64,000 bases of DNA, taken from positions 3,038,001 to 3,102,000 of the forward strand of contig CP001643.1 of NCBI GenBank assembly GCA_000023405.1. The letters run 5' to 3'. Positions within the stretch are counted from its first letter, which is position 1. The number at the start of each line of letters is the position of its first letter. This DNA is from Brachybacterium faecium DSM 4810 (GTDB lineage: Bacteria; Actinomycetota; Actinomycetes; Actinomycetales; Dermabacteraceae). The notes beneath the pieces are model-generated. The model was not told the DNA's origin. It did not search any database and saw nothing but the letters and a program-made list of their open reading frames with translations. This document shows positions 1 to 8,670 of the stretch, in pieces. A program made the position numbers and the translations under genes.

Positions 1-1610
1 TCGTCGGTCGCATCCAGCCGGCCGTAGCGGATGTTCTCCCGCAGCGAGCCCTTGAACAGCCAGGTGTCCTGCAGGACCATGCCGGTGCGCTCGCGCAGCT
101 GGGCGCGGGTGAGGTCACGGATGTCGATGCCGTCGATCGTGATCCGGCCGCCGTCGACCTCGTAGAACCGCATCACGAGGTTGACCAGGGTGGTCTTGCC
201 CGCCCCCGTCGGCCCCACGATCGCGACGGTGTGCCCCGGATCCGCGATCAGGGACAGGTCCCGGATCAGCTCCCGCTCGGGGGTGTAGGAGAAGCGCACG
301 TGCTCGAACTCGACCCGGCCCTCGCGGATGCCCGCGGCGGCGGTGTCCTCGGTGGTCTCCGGCTCCTGCTCCTCGGCGTCCAGCAGCTCGAAGACCCGCT
401 CGGCGCTGGCCACGCCGGACTGCAGCATGGTGGCCATCGAGGCGACCTGGGACAGCGGCTGGGTGAACTGGCGCGAGTACTGGATGAAGGCCTGCACATC
501 GCCGAGGGTCAGCTGCCCGGAGACGATCCGCAGCCCGCCCACGATCGCCACCGCCACGTAGGACAGGTTCCCCACGAACATCATCAGCGGCATGATCAGC
601 GAGGAGACGAACTGCGCGCCGAAGGTGGCGCGGAACAGGTTCTCGTTGCGCTCCTCGAAGCGGGCGGTGATCTCGTCCCGTCGGCCGAAGACGGTCACCA
701 GCGCGTGCCCGGTGTACGCCTCCTCCACCTCGGAGTTCACCACGCCGGTGGCGTCCCACTGCTGGGCGAACAGCTTCTGCGCCCGCTTGCCGACCACGCC
801 CGTGAGCACCAGCGCCACCGGGATCACGGCGAGCGCGATGAGGGAGAGCTGCCACGAGATGGTGAGCATCATCAGCAGCACGCCGCACACGGTGAGGATC
901 GAGTTCACGAGCCCCGTGACGGTGTTCATCAGGGTGTTCTGGATGTTGTCGATGTCGTTGGTGACGCGGGAGAGGATCTCGCCGCGCTTCATCCGGTCGA
1001 AGTAGGCCAGCGGCAGCCGGTGCAGCTTCTCCTCCACATCGCGGCGCAGCCGGTAGACCATCCGCACGATGATCCGGTTCAGCGCCAGGCCCTGCAGCCA
1101 CATCAGCAGCGCGGAGACGGCGAACAGGCCCACCGCGAGCGCGAGGGTCTGGTGCAGGGCCCCGAAGTCGATGCCCTCGCCCGGGGTGAGGGTCATGCCC
1201 GAGAGCATGTCCGCGAACTGCTCCTGGCCGTCCTCGCGCAGCTGCGCGACGACGTCCGCGGGATCGGCGCCGGCCGGGAGGTTCTTCGAGATCAGGCCGG
1301 TGAAGATGATGTCGGTGGCGCGGCCCAGGATGCGCGGGCCCACCACGCTGAACGCCACCGAGACCACCCCCACGGCGATCGCGGCGAGGAGGTAGTAGCG
1401 CTCCGGCCCCATCTCGCGCAGCATGCGCTTGGTGGAGGGCCAGAAGTTCTTCGCGCTCTGCCCGGGGCGCAGCCCGCGCTCGGCGTCCTTCTCCGCGGCG
1501 ATCTCCGCAGCGGCGGCGGCCTCGTCCCCCGCCGGGGTCGCAGGGGTGTGGGAGCCGACGGCCGGGGCGGTCTCCTCGGGGCCGGGCGAGCTGTTCTTCG
1601 GCGCGGTCAT
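1..1610 (-). CDS. ABC exporter half-transporter, consensus-site subunit candidate (3' end beyond window)
   Basis: Half-size ABC exporter (membrane domain then ATPase) that would pump lipid, peptide or drug substrates. 536 codons are visible. A hydrophilic N-terminal tail of about 40 residues precedes a six-helix membrane domain. The Walker A motif GPTGAGKTT and a Q-loop region (MVLQDTWLFKGSLRENIRYG) are seen, but the signature, Walker B and H-loop lie past the left edge. The start ATG at 1610 overlaps the TGA of the upstream gene by one base, so the two are translationally coupled and probably form a heterodimer. The N-terminal tail and pairing resemble TM288/LmrD-type subunits. Substrate cannot be inferred. 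Confidence 0.9.
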   Translation of the reverse strand, partial: MTAPKNSSPGPEETAPAVGSHTPATPAGDEAAAAAEIAAEKDAERGLRPGQSAKNFWPSTKRMLREMGPERYYLLAAIAVGVVSVAFSVVGPRILGRATDIIFTGLISKNLPAGADPADVVAQLREDGQEQFADMLSGMTLTPGEGIDFGALHQTLALAVGLFAVSALLMWLQGLALNRIIVRMVYRLRRDVEEKLHRLPLAYFDRMKRGEILSRVTNDIDNIQNTLMNTVTGLVNSILTVCGVLLMMLTISWQLSLIALAVIPVALVLTGVVGKRAQKLFAQQWDATGVVNSEVEEAYTGHALVTVFGRRDEITARFEERNENLFRATFGAQFVSSLIMPLMMFVGNLSYVAVAIVGGLRIVSGQLTLGDVQAFIQYSRQFTQPLSQVASMATMLQSGVASAERVFELLDAEEQEPETTEDTAAAGIREGRVEFEHVRFSYTPERELIRDLSLIADPGHTVAIVGPTGAGKTTLVNLVMRFYEVDGGRITIDGIDIRDLTRAQLRERTGMVLQDTWLFKGSLRENIRYGRLDATD

Positions 1611-3346
1611 CAGGCCACCTCCTCCTCGACGCCCTGCGAGCGGACGATCTCCTGGTACGTCTCCGAGCTCTCGAGCAGCTCGGCATGGGTGCCCTGCGCG
1701 ATGATCCGGCCGTTGTCCAGCACGAGGATCAGATCCGCGGTCGTGATGGTCGCGATGCGCTGCGCGACGATGAGCATCAGCGCGTCACGGGTCTCGGGGA
1801 CCAGCGCCGCGCGCAGCTTCGCGTCGGTGGTGAGGTCGAGGGCGCTGAAGGAATCGTCGAACAGGTACAGCGACGGCTCCGCGGCGAGGGCGCGGGCGAT
1901 GCACAGCCGCTGCCGCTGCCCGCCGGAGACGTTGGTGCCGCCCTGCGCGATCGGCGACTCGAGCTGGGTGGGCATCGCGGCGACGAAGTCGCGGCCCTGC
2001 GCCACGGTGAGCGCATGCCACAGCTCCTGCTCGTCGGCCGCCGGGTTCCCGAACCGCAGGTTCGAGGCGACCGTGCCGGAGAACAGGTAGGGCCGCTGCG
2101 GGACCAGGCCCACCCGGTCCCAGAGCACACGGGCGTCGAGGTCGCGCACGTCGTGGCCGTTCAGCAGCACCCGCCCCTCGGAAGCATCCATGAGGCGGGG
2201 CACCAGGTTGACCAGGGTGGTCTTGCCGGCGCCGGTGCCGCCGATGATCGCGACCGTCTGCCCGGCCCGGGCGGAGAAGGAGATGTTCTCGAGCACCGGG
2301 CGCTCGGCGCCGGGATAGGTGAAGGAGACGTCCTCGAAGGTCAGCTCGATCGGGCCCTCCAGCTCCCGCACGCCGTCGGTGCGCTGGTGGACGGAGGTCT
2401 CGGTGCGCAGCACCTCGGTGATGCGGTCCGCGGAGACCATCGCGCGCGGGATCATCATCGTCATGAAGGTCGCCATCATCACCGCGATGAGGATCTGCAT
2501 CAGGTAGGCGATGAACGCGGTGATCGAGCCGACCTCCATCTGGCCCGAGTCGATGCGCGGCGCCGCGACCAGCAGCACCAGCACGCTGGAGAGGTTGAGG
2601 ATGAACATGATGATCGGGTTGATGAGGATCATCAGCAGCCCGATGCGGTAGTTCAGGGAGGTGAGCTGGTCGTTGACCACGCCGTAGCGGTCCCGCTCGC
2701 GGTCCTCGCGCACGAAGGCGCGCAGCACGCGGATGCCGGTGATCTGCTCGCGCAGCACCCCGTTGATCGCGTCGATCGTGCCCTGCATCTGCTTGAACAG
2801 CGGCGCGGCGCGGGCGATGAGGATCCCGACGGCCACCAGCATCACCGGCACCATCACCGCGATGAGCCAGGCCATCCCCGGCTCCACCCGCAGCGCCAGC
2901 ACCACGCCGCCGATGCCCGTCACCGGGGCCTGGACCAGCATGTTCAGCGAGAAGAACACCAGCATCTGCACCTGCTGGACGTCGTTCGTGGAGCGGGTGA
3001 TGAGCGAGGGGGTGCCGAACTCCGCCAGCTCGCGCGGGGAGAAGGAGCCCACCCGCGAGAACACCGAGGAGCGCAGGTCCTTGCCCACCCGCATCGCGGA
3101 CCGGGCGGCGAAGAAGTTCGCCGAGACCAGCGCGATGATGTTGCCGAGGGAGATGAGCAGCATCAGCATGCCGAGGTCCCAGATCACCGGGATGTCGGCC
3201 TTGGCGACGCCGTCGTCGATGATGTCGGCGTTCAGGGTGGGCAGGTAGAGAGCGGCCAGCACGCCGACGATCTGGAACAGCACCACCAGGAGCACCCAGA
3301 TCCAGTACGGCTTCAGGCCCTTCAGCACCAGGCGCAGCAGGGTCAC
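1610..3346 (-). CDS. ABC exporter half-transporter with degenerate Walker B
   Basis: Full 578-residue half-transporter: six membrane helices in residues 1-300, then the ATPase domain. Walker A is GGTGAGKTT and the signature is VSGGQ. The Walker B region reads YLFDDSFSALD, so the catalytic glutamate is replaced by aspartate. In heterodimeric exporters (TM287/288, BmrCD, LmrCD) exactly one subunit carries this change, giving one degenerate and one active ATP site. The start is GTG at 3346, preceded by GGAAGGA. It is the first gene of a two-gene operon with the truncated gene at 1-1610. Substrate unknown. Confidence 0.9.
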   Translation of the reverse strand: MTLLRLVLKGLKPYWIWVLLVVLFQIVGVLAALYLPTLNADIIDDGVAKADIPVIWDLGMLMLLISLGNIIALVSANFFAARSAMRVGKDLRSSVFSRVGSFSPRELAEFGTPSLITRSTNDVQQVQMLVFFSLNMLVQAPVTGIGGVVLALRVEPGMAWLIAVMVPVMLVAVGILIARAAPLFKQMQGTIDAINGVLREQITGIRVLRAFVREDRERDRYGVVNDQLTSLNYRIGLLMILINPIIMFILNLSSVLVLLVAAPRIDSGQMEVGSITAFIAYLMQILIAVMMATFMTMMIPRAMVSADRITEVLRTETSVHQRTDGVRELEGPIELTFEDVSFTYPGAERPVLENISFSARAGQTVAIIGGTGAGKTTLVNLVPRLMDASEGRVLLNGHDVRDLDARVLWDRVGLVPQRPYLFSGTVASNLRFGNPAADEQELWHALTVAQGRDFVAAMPTQLESPIAQGGTNVSGGQRQRLCIARALAAEPSLYLFDDSFSALDLTTDAKLRAALVPETRDALMLIVAQRIATITTADLILVLDNGRIIAQGTHAELLESSETYQEIVRSQGVEEEVA

Positions 3347-3460
3347 GTGAATCCTTCCGAGAGGCCGCTCCGTCGAGGCTCATCCGGGCGACTCGGGAAG
3401 CATAGGCGCTCCGCCCGACATCCGGCATCCGCCCCACGGAGGATCCGCGCAGGGCGCAAC

Positions 3461-3520
3461 CGTGCGCGGCGAGCGGTCACGGTGCGTGGCGAGCGGTCAC
3501 GGTGCGCGGCGAGTGGTCGT
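3461..3520. repeat. 20-bp tandem repeat, three copies
   Basis: Three back-to-back copies of a 20-base unit (CGTGCGCGGCGAGCGGTCAC-like) with one or two changes each; the last copy diverges at its 3' end. It fills most of the spacer between the divergent ABC operon (start 3346) and the gene at 3570. No protein-coding sense. Confidence 0.85.
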
Positions 3521-3556
3521 CACCACGCCGCCCGGGTCCCGTGCGGGAGCGTCGTC

Positions 3557-3562
3557 TACCGT
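3557..3562 (+). promoter_or_regulatory. -10 box TACCGT, leaderless promoter
   Basis: TACCGT followed by 7 nt and then GTG at 3570. This places the expected transcription start on the start codon, with no room for a ribosome binding site. Confidence 0.6.
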
Positions 3563-3569
3563 GGGCCGC

Positions 3570-4253
3570 GTGACTCGACCCGTTCAACGCCTCATCATCA
3601 TCGCGCTCGCGCTCGTGCTGATGGTCCCGATCGGCGCGATGGGCCTGGGCCGGCTGCTGGGCCCGAGCCCCGAGGAGCAGGCCGCGGAGCAGACGGCCGA
3701 GAACCCCGATGACCGGCCGACGGCGGACCCTGCCGAGCAGCCGCCCCGCCCGGACCTCCCCCGCCCGGAGGAGCCCGCGGGGCTGACCGAGCAGAGCGCC
3801 GAGGGCGCCGAAGCGACCCTCACCTACCTGCTCGAGTCCTACGACTACATGATGAGCAGCGGCGACGTCTCCGTGTGGGAGAACTCCGTGGATCCGAACT
3901 GCCAGGTGTGCGTGCGCTTCCTGGACAACGCCGAGGTGCTCGCCGAGCAGGACGGCTACCTCGTGGACGGCGCCTTCGAGGTGCACTCCACCTCGTTCTC
4001 CGGCACGGGCGAGCCGCCCGCCACCGGCACCGTGGCCGCCGACTTCACGCAGGAGCCGTCGCTCCTCGTGGACGATCCGCACCTGCAGGCCCTCCCGCTG
4101 GGCGAGGAGTCCGGCCAGCTCATCGCCACGGTCGCCTGGGACGGCGAGCGCTGGCGCGTGACCGACATGAGCATCGCCCCCTCGGGCGCCTCCGACGCCG
4201 GCGGCGCGGCCGACGCGGGGGACCAGGAAGACGCAGGCGACACGGCGGGCTGA
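3570..4253 (+). CDS. DUF6318-like secreted or membrane-anchored protein
   Basis: 227-residue protein of unknown function. An N-terminal hydrophobic helix (LIIIALALVLMVPIGAMGLG, about residues 7-26) is a signal anchor. It is followed by a Glu/Pro/Ala-rich linker (to about residue 75) and a compact C-terminal domain with the pattern WENSVDPNCQVC ... VAWDGERWRVTDM, which I recognise as DUF6318-like, a fold near SnoaL/NTF2. The two Cys in DPNCQVC may form a disulfide. GTG 3570 is chosen because a -10 box lies 7 nt upstream and the hydrophobic helix starts at once; upstream in-frame codons run through the tandem repeat. The acidic tail (DAGDQEDAGDTAG) is low complexity. Confidence 0.65.
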   Translation: MTRPVQRLIIIALALVLMVPIGAMGLGRLLGPSPEEQAAEQTAENPDDRPTADPAEQPPRPDLPRPEEPAGLTEQSAEGAEATLTYLLESYDYMMSSGDVSVWENSVDPNCQVCVRFLDNAEVLAEQDGYLVDGAFEVHSTSFSGTGEPPATGTVAADFTQEPSLLVDDPHLQALPLGEESGQLIATVAWDGERWRVTDMSIAPSGASDAGGAADAGDQEDAGDTAG

Positions 4254-4315
4254 GAGCGACGGGCTGGGCCGGCGCTCCCACGCCCCGTAGCCGCCCCGCA
4301 ACCGCCCCGCAACCG

Positions 4316-4371
4316 CGACCGTTGCGCAGTCGGCGTTCTGGGACCTCAGAGCGCCCACTGTGCAACGGTCG
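4316..4371. repeat. Intergenic hairpin element, family 2 copy A
   Basis: Two 20-nt arms (4316-4335 and 4352-4371; core CGACCGTTGCGCAGTCGGCG) pair with two mismatches around a 16-nt loop that itself has a small TCTG/CAGA stem. The same arms recur at 5522-5578 and, shifted, at 34278-34330. It lies between two genes on the + strand and could act as a terminator, but there is no U tract. Confidence 0.85.
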
Positions 4372-4512
4372 ATGCACCGACCGGCGTCCTGGGCGGCCGA
4401 CGACCCACGCCCCACGGCCCGACGCCCCGACCGACACCCCGTGCCCCACGCCCTTGACCTGCGCGTTGTGGACAACTCCCGTGGGCCTCGCGCACGGACG
4501 CATGCTGGCGTC

Positions 4513-5478
4513 ATGGTCCGTCGGCCCGCAGCTCTCCCCTCGGCCCTCCCCTGGCCCGTGTTCTCCCGTGCCGAGGCGCTCCGCGCGGGGGTCCCCGACG
4601 ATCGGCTGCGCCGGCCGGACCTCGAGCGGCTCCGGCGCGGGCTGTACGCCCGCCGTGACATCCGGCTCGACGAGCTCCACATCGCAGCAGCGCTCTGCCG
4701 CCAGAACCGTGACCTCGTGATCGTCGGGCTCTCCGCTGCACGGCTCCTGCGGGTCCCGATGCCCGCTCACCTCGAGCGTTGGGAGCGGGGCGTACCCGTG
4801 GAGGTCGCGACGTCCAGCGCCCGGGGGCGCTCCGACCCTGTGGTGCGCTGGCACGCGCTGTCCCTGGCCGCTGAGGACATCCAACCCACGAGCTATCGCC
4901 TCCCCCTCACCGGTGACGTCTCGCCGCTGCCGCTGACCACGCGAGCGCGCACGTTCCGGGACCTCGCCGCCCATCTCGAGCCGGGTGCTCTCGTCGCAGC
5001 GGGTGACCATCTCCTTCGGGTGCCTCGCCCCGGCCTCGAGGGTCGGGAGGCCCCGTGGTGCACTCCGGCCGAGCTGCGGGCGGTCGCCACCGGTCGGCAC
5101 GCACGCGTGCTGCGCGACGCCTGCGCTCGCATGCGGGTGGGGTCCGATTCGCCGACGGAGACCGCGCTGCGCCTGGCCTTCCTCGACGCCGGGCTGCCCG
5201 AGCCGGAGATCAACGTCGCTCTGCGCGGCGCCGATGGGCTGCCCCGGCACGCCCCCGACTTCCAGTGGCCCCAGTTCGCCGTCTGTGCGGAGTACGAGGG
5301 GGCCGGGCACAACGATCCCGAACAGATCCAGCGGGACATCCGGCGCGCCCGGGTGGCGAGGGCCGCGGGGTTCCACGAGATCCGGCTCTACCGGGAGGAC
5401 CTGCGCCAGCGGTGCGCGCCGGCCGTCCGGATCGTGCGTGAGGAGCTCATCGCACGGGGCTGGCGACCCTCCCAGTGA
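4513..5478 (+). CDS. AbiEi-type N-terminal plus DUF559/Vsr-like nuclease domain protein
   Basis: 321-residue protein. The N-terminal half (PVFSRAEALRAGV ... LERLRRGLYARRD) resembles the winged-helix start of AbiEi/type IV antitoxin-like proteins. The C-terminal part (PTETALRLAFLDAGLPEPEIN ... HAPDFQWPQFAVCAEYEGAGH ... REDL) matches the DUF559/very-short-patch-repair-like endonuclease fold: E of SPTETALR, D of APDF and the E-Y-E segment are plausible metal ligands. Start ATG 4513 follows CATGCT by 6 nt, a weak leaderless arrangement; longer in-frame starts run back through the hairpin. Bracketed by hairpin elements 4316-4371 and 5522-5578. Role unproven; such proteins are common orphans in actinobacteria. 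Confidence 0.7.
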   Translation: MVRRPAALPSALPWPVFSRAEALRAGVPDDRLRRPDLERLRRGLYARRDIRLDELHIAAALCRQNRDLVIVGLSAARLLRVPMPAHLERWERGVPVEVATSSARGRSDPVVRWHALSLAAEDIQPTSYRLPLTGDVSPLPLTTRARTFRDLAAHLEPGALVAAGDHLLRVPRPGLEGREAPWCTPAELRAVATGRHARVLRDACARMRVGSDSPTETALRLAFLDAGLPEPEINVALRGADGLPRHAPDFQWPQFAVCAEYEGAGHNDPEQIQRDIRRARVARAAGFHEIRLYREDLRQRCAPAVRIVREELIARGWRPSQ

Positions 5479-5521
5479 GACGGCGCCCCCACGGCCCCAC
5501 GCCACACGCCCCACGCCACGG

Positions 5522-5578
5522 CGACCGTTGCACAGTCGGCGCTCCACCTCCCCCATACCGCCGACTGCGCAACGGTCG
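5522..5578. repeat. Intergenic hairpin element, family 2 copy B
   Basis: 20-nt arms (5522-5541, 5559-5578) with one mismatch and a 17-nt loop. The arms are almost identical to copy A on the other side of the nuclease-like gene. It sits between convergent genes, a terminator-like position. Confidence 0.85.
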
Positions 5579-5609
5579 ACGCGATGGGAGGGCAGGACAT
5601 GAGCACGGA

Positions 5610-6536
5610 TCACTGCGCGGTCCCGGCGACGGCCCGGTACACGAACAGGTCGGTGCGGTACGGGACGCCGACCGTGCCGCCGCGCGGATGGCCCAGGTGC
5701 TCGTGCAGGTACCAGTCGAGGTTCGCGAGCACCTTCGCGCGGCGCTCCTCGGGGGCGGTGATCACGTAGCTGCGGGTGCGGGCGAGGTCGATGACGTCGC
5801 CGGTGGGCATCGGGTCCTCCCACTGGTGCACGCTGCGCTCCGCCAGCTCGAGCTCGGGGCCGGTGCTGGGCCGGAAGTCCTCGCGGTGGATGTCGCCGGC
5901 GTGCATGATCCGGGAGAGGCGGTGCACCCACGGGATCGTCACGTCGAGCATGTTCCACACCAGGGCGAGCACTCCCCCGGGCGCCAGCAGCCGCGCCACC
6001 TCCGCCGAGGCGGCCTCGGCATCGAACCAGTGCCATGCCTGGGCGACGGTGACCAGATCGGCGGAGCCGGTGGGCAGTCCGGTCGCCTCGGCGGCGGCGA
6101 GGTGGGTGGTGAGCCCGGGCGCGGCCGACGGAGCGGGTGCACCGGCCGACGGGACGCGAGCACCGGCCGACGGGGCGGGCCCGGTGGGGTCTGCGCCGCC
6201 GCGGCGCCGCGCCGTCTCGAGCATGGCGGGGCTGGTGTCGACGGCGGTGACGTCCATCCCCCGTTCCACGAGCGCCCAAGACAGCTTGCCCGTGCCGGCT
6301 CCGAGGTCGATCGCGCGGAGCGTGCCCGCCCCCGCAGCCGCGTCGCCGCGAGAGGCCGTGACCTGCGCGAGCATCGCATCGAGCGCGCCGGAGGGGTAGC
6401 CCGGGCGCAGGCGGTCGTAGTCCTCGCCCTGCTCCTGGAAGGCGGCGGCGAGGGCCCGCTTCCGCTCGACGCTGCCGAAGCGGGGCTCATCCCGTGAGGA
6501 GATCGGCGGGATGGGCGGGTTCAGCTCAGCGGGCAC
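5610..6536 (-). CDS. Class I SAM-dependent methyltransferase
   Basis: 308 residues, Methyltransf_11 type. Motif I is AIDLGAGTGKLS (about residues 74-85), the acidic end of beta-2 is VDTSPAML, and the later motifs are ADLVTVAQAWHWFD and LLAPGGVLALVWNM. The AQAWHWFD motif is typical of actinobacterial methyltransferases of unknown small-molecule or protein substrate. A Pro/Ser/Ala/Gly-rich insert of about 25 residues (around 118-143), encoded by repeats of GGCCGACGG, interrupts the Rossmann fold. Start is GTG 6536, chosen because TAGGAT lies exactly 6 nt upstream (leaderless). Confidence 0.85.
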   Translation of the reverse strand: MPAELNPPIPPISSRDEPRFGSVERKRALAAAFQEQGEDYDRLRPGYPSGALDAMLAQVTASRGDAAAGAGTLRAIDLGAGTGKLSWALVERGMDVTAVDTSPAMLETARRRGGADPTGPAPSAGARVPSAGAPAPSAAPGLTTHLAAAEATGLPTGSADLVTVAQAWHWFDAEAASAEVARLLAPGGVLALVWNMLDVTIPWVHRLSRIMHAGDIHREDFRPSTGPELELAERSVHQWEDPMPTGDVIDLARTRSYVITAPEERRAKVLANLDWYLHEHLGHPRGGTVGVPYRTDLFVYRAVAGTAQ

Positions 6537-6542
6537 GCCACG

Positions 6543-6548
6543 ATCCTA
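6543..6548 (-). promoter_or_regulatory. -10 box TAGGAT, leaderless promoter
   Basis: On the minus strand TAGGAT is followed by 6 nt (cgtggc) and the GTG start at 6536 of the methyltransferase. Confidence 0.65.
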
Positions 6549-6589
6549 AGGGCGCAGCGGGGCGCCCCCGCCCCGGGCGTCACCGCGGG

Positions 6590-6666
6590 TTGCATCCACT
6601 GGCGCTGTGCCAGCATGCTCCCCGCTGTGGAGCGGACGTCTGCTGGCTGGGCGCCAGTCGATGCAA
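6590..6666. repeat. Intergenic hairpin element, family 1 copy 1
   Basis: 26-nt arms 6590-6615 and 6641-6666 (outer part TTGCATCCACTGGCGC) pair except for one base and a 3-nt internal bulge. The 25-nt loop holds an inner GCTCC/GGAGC hairpin. A second copy with the same outer arm, bulge position and inner hairpin is at 26296-26367. The rest of 6667-6789 is GC-rich sequence with degenerate copies of a CCCCAGGCCGCACCG-like unit and no gene. Confidence 0.85.
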
Positions 6667-6789
6667 TAGCGCCACCGCCCCAGGCCGCACCGTCCCCAGG
6701 CCGCACCGCGCCCCGGGTCTGCTGCCCCGCGCCCGGGCGTCACCGCGTGCCGGGCGCCACCGCCCCCAGGCCTCACCGCGCCCCGGGCG

Positions 6790-8670
6790 TCACCGCTCGG
6801 CGCGATGCGCGACCCAGGAGCGGTGCAGGCCCGCGTAGATGCCGCCGTCGAGGTCGACGAGCTCGGCGTGCGTGCCCTGCTCGACGAGGTCGCCCTGGTC
6901 GAGCACCATGATGCGGTCCGCGTGCTCGGCGGTGGAGAGGCGGTGGGCGATGGTGATGGTGGTGCGGCCGCGGGCGAGGCCGTCGATCGCCTGCTGGAGG
7001 CGCACGTCCGCCGCGGGGTCGACGGCGCTGGTGGCCTCGTCGAGCACGATGATGTCCGGATCGGCGAGGTAGGCGCGGGCCAGCGCGACCAGCTGCCGCT
7101 CCCCCGCGCTGAGCGATTCGCCGCGCTGACCGACGGGGGTGTCCAGGCCTTCGGGCAGCTCGTCGGCCCAGGTGCCCAGTCCCAGCTCGTCCAGCGCCCG
7201 GCGCATCTCCTCGACGGTCGCGTCGGGCCTGCCGTAGAGCAGGTTCCCGCCCACCGTGGTGTCGAAGAGGAAGCCCTCCTGCGGCACCATGATCACGCGC
7301 GAGCGCAGCGAGGAGTAGGGGATGAGCTGCAGCGGGACGCCGCCGATGCGGATCTCGCCGGAGGCCGGGTCCATCATGCGGGTGAGCAGCTTCGCGAAGG
7401 TGGTCTTGCCGCTGCCGGTCTCGCCCACGATCGCGATGCGGGAGCGGGCGGGGATGTCCACGCTGATGCCGTGCAGCACCTCGGGCCCGGTGGGGTAGGT
7501 GAAGCGCAGATCCTCGATGCCGATGTCCAGCAGACCCTCCGGCAGCGCCCTCGCCCCGGGCACGGGCGCGGAGCGCTCCCCGGTGCGCGGGTCGATCGCG
7601 CCGCCGGGGTCGGCGACGTCGGCCGGGGTGTCGAGCACGCCGAGCACGCGCCGCCAGCCGGCCACCGCGTTCTGCGCCTGCATCAGCATCTCGATGCCCA
7701 TCCGCACCGGCTGGCTGAACAGGGAGACGAGGAAGACGAAGGCGACCACGCCGCCGGCGGTGAGGTCGCCGCCGGGCAGGTCGATGCCGAGCATCCCGGT
7801 GCCCAGCACGATGCCCACCACGATCACCACGGCGGTGGCGAGGCCGTCGGCCGTCTCCGAGAGGAAGAAGGAGGCGGACTGCGGCTTGAGCACGGAGAAC
7901 TGGGCGTCGCGCACGTCGCGCACCCGCGCCTCCTGGGTGCGCCGGGTGCGGGCCTCGATGCCGTAGGCGCGCACGGTCGCGGAGCCGACGAGCGCCTCGG
8001 AGACGCTGCCCAGCATGCGCCCCACCTCGGTGCGCACGTGCTGGAAGCGGGCCCGGATGCGGCGCTGGAGGGTGCCCATGACCAGCAGGATCGGCAGGTA
8101 GCAGAGCCACACCACGATCGCCAGCGGCCACGAGTAGAACACCATCACCGCGGTGGCGAGGAACAGCTGCATGGTCATCACCACGAGCATGATCCCGCCG
8201 AAGCTCATGAACTGGCTGACGGTGTCGACGTCGCTGGTCACGCGGGAGACGAGCGCACCGCGCTGCTCGGTGCCCTGGGTGAGCAGCGAGAGGTCGTGGA
8301 TGTGCCGGAAGGCGCGCTTGCGCAGCGTGGCGAGCGAGGACTCGGCCAGGCGGAACAGGCGCCGGTTCATCACCACGTTGCACACGGCGGTGGCCAGCAG
8401 CACCGCGGCGGCCAGCCCCGCGGCGCCGGCGACGAAGGCGACGTCCGGCACCTCGGGCTGGATGATGCCGCGGTCGAGGATCGCCTGCACCGCGATGGGC
8501 ACCACCACCTTGCCGGCGGTGGCGATCACGGCGAGCAGGATCGTGATCCACACGCCGCGCAGGGCGTTCGGGGTCAGGGCGAGGCCGCGGCGAACGGTCT
8601 CGAGGGAGGATTCGTCGGTGCGTTCCTCGACGCCGAGGCTCGAGGAGTCACGGGTGGGGGCGGCGGTCAT
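6790..8670 (-). CDS. ABC exporter half-transporter, catalytic-site subunit
   Basis: 626-residue half-transporter. A 25-residue polar N-terminus, six membrane helices (about 38-330), then the ATPase: Walker A GETGSGKTT, Walker B IIVLDEATSAVD with the catalytic Glu, and H-loop AHRLS. The signature is LSAGE instead of LSGGQ. In a heterodimer this weak signature would face the degenerate Walker B of the neighbouring subunit, while its own good Walker B faces the partner's LSGGQ. Overlaps the upstream gene by 4 bases (ATGA), so the two are co-translated. Substrate unknown. Confidence 0.92.
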   Translation of the reverse strand: MTAAPTRDSSSLGVEERTDESSLETVRRGLALTPNALRGVWITILLAVIATAGKVVVPIAVQAILDRGIIQPEVPDVAFVAGAAGLAAAVLLATAVCNVVMNRRLFRLAESSLATLRKRAFRHIHDLSLLTQGTEQRGALVSRVTSDVDTVSQFMSFGGIMLVVMTMQLFLATAVMVFYSWPLAIVVWLCYLPILLVMGTLQRRIRARFQHVRTEVGRMLGSVSEALVGSATVRAYGIEARTRRTQEARVRDVRDAQFSVLKPQSASFFLSETADGLATAVVIVVGIVLGTGMLGIDLPGGDLTAGGVVAFVFLVSLFSQPVRMGIEMLMQAQNAVAGWRRVLGVLDTPADVADPGGAIDPRTGERSAPVPGARALPEGLLDIGIEDLRFTYPTGPEVLHGISVDIPARSRIAIVGETGSGKTTFAKLLTRMMDPASGEIRIGGVPLQLIPYSSLRSRVIMVPQEGFLFDTTVGGNLLYGRPDATVEEMRRALDELGLGTWADELPEGLDTPVGQRGESLSAGERQLVALARAYLADPDIIVLDEATSAVDPAADVRLQQAIDGLARGRTTITIAHRLSTAEHADRIMVLDQGDLVEQGTHAELVDLDGGIYAGLHRSWVAHRAER

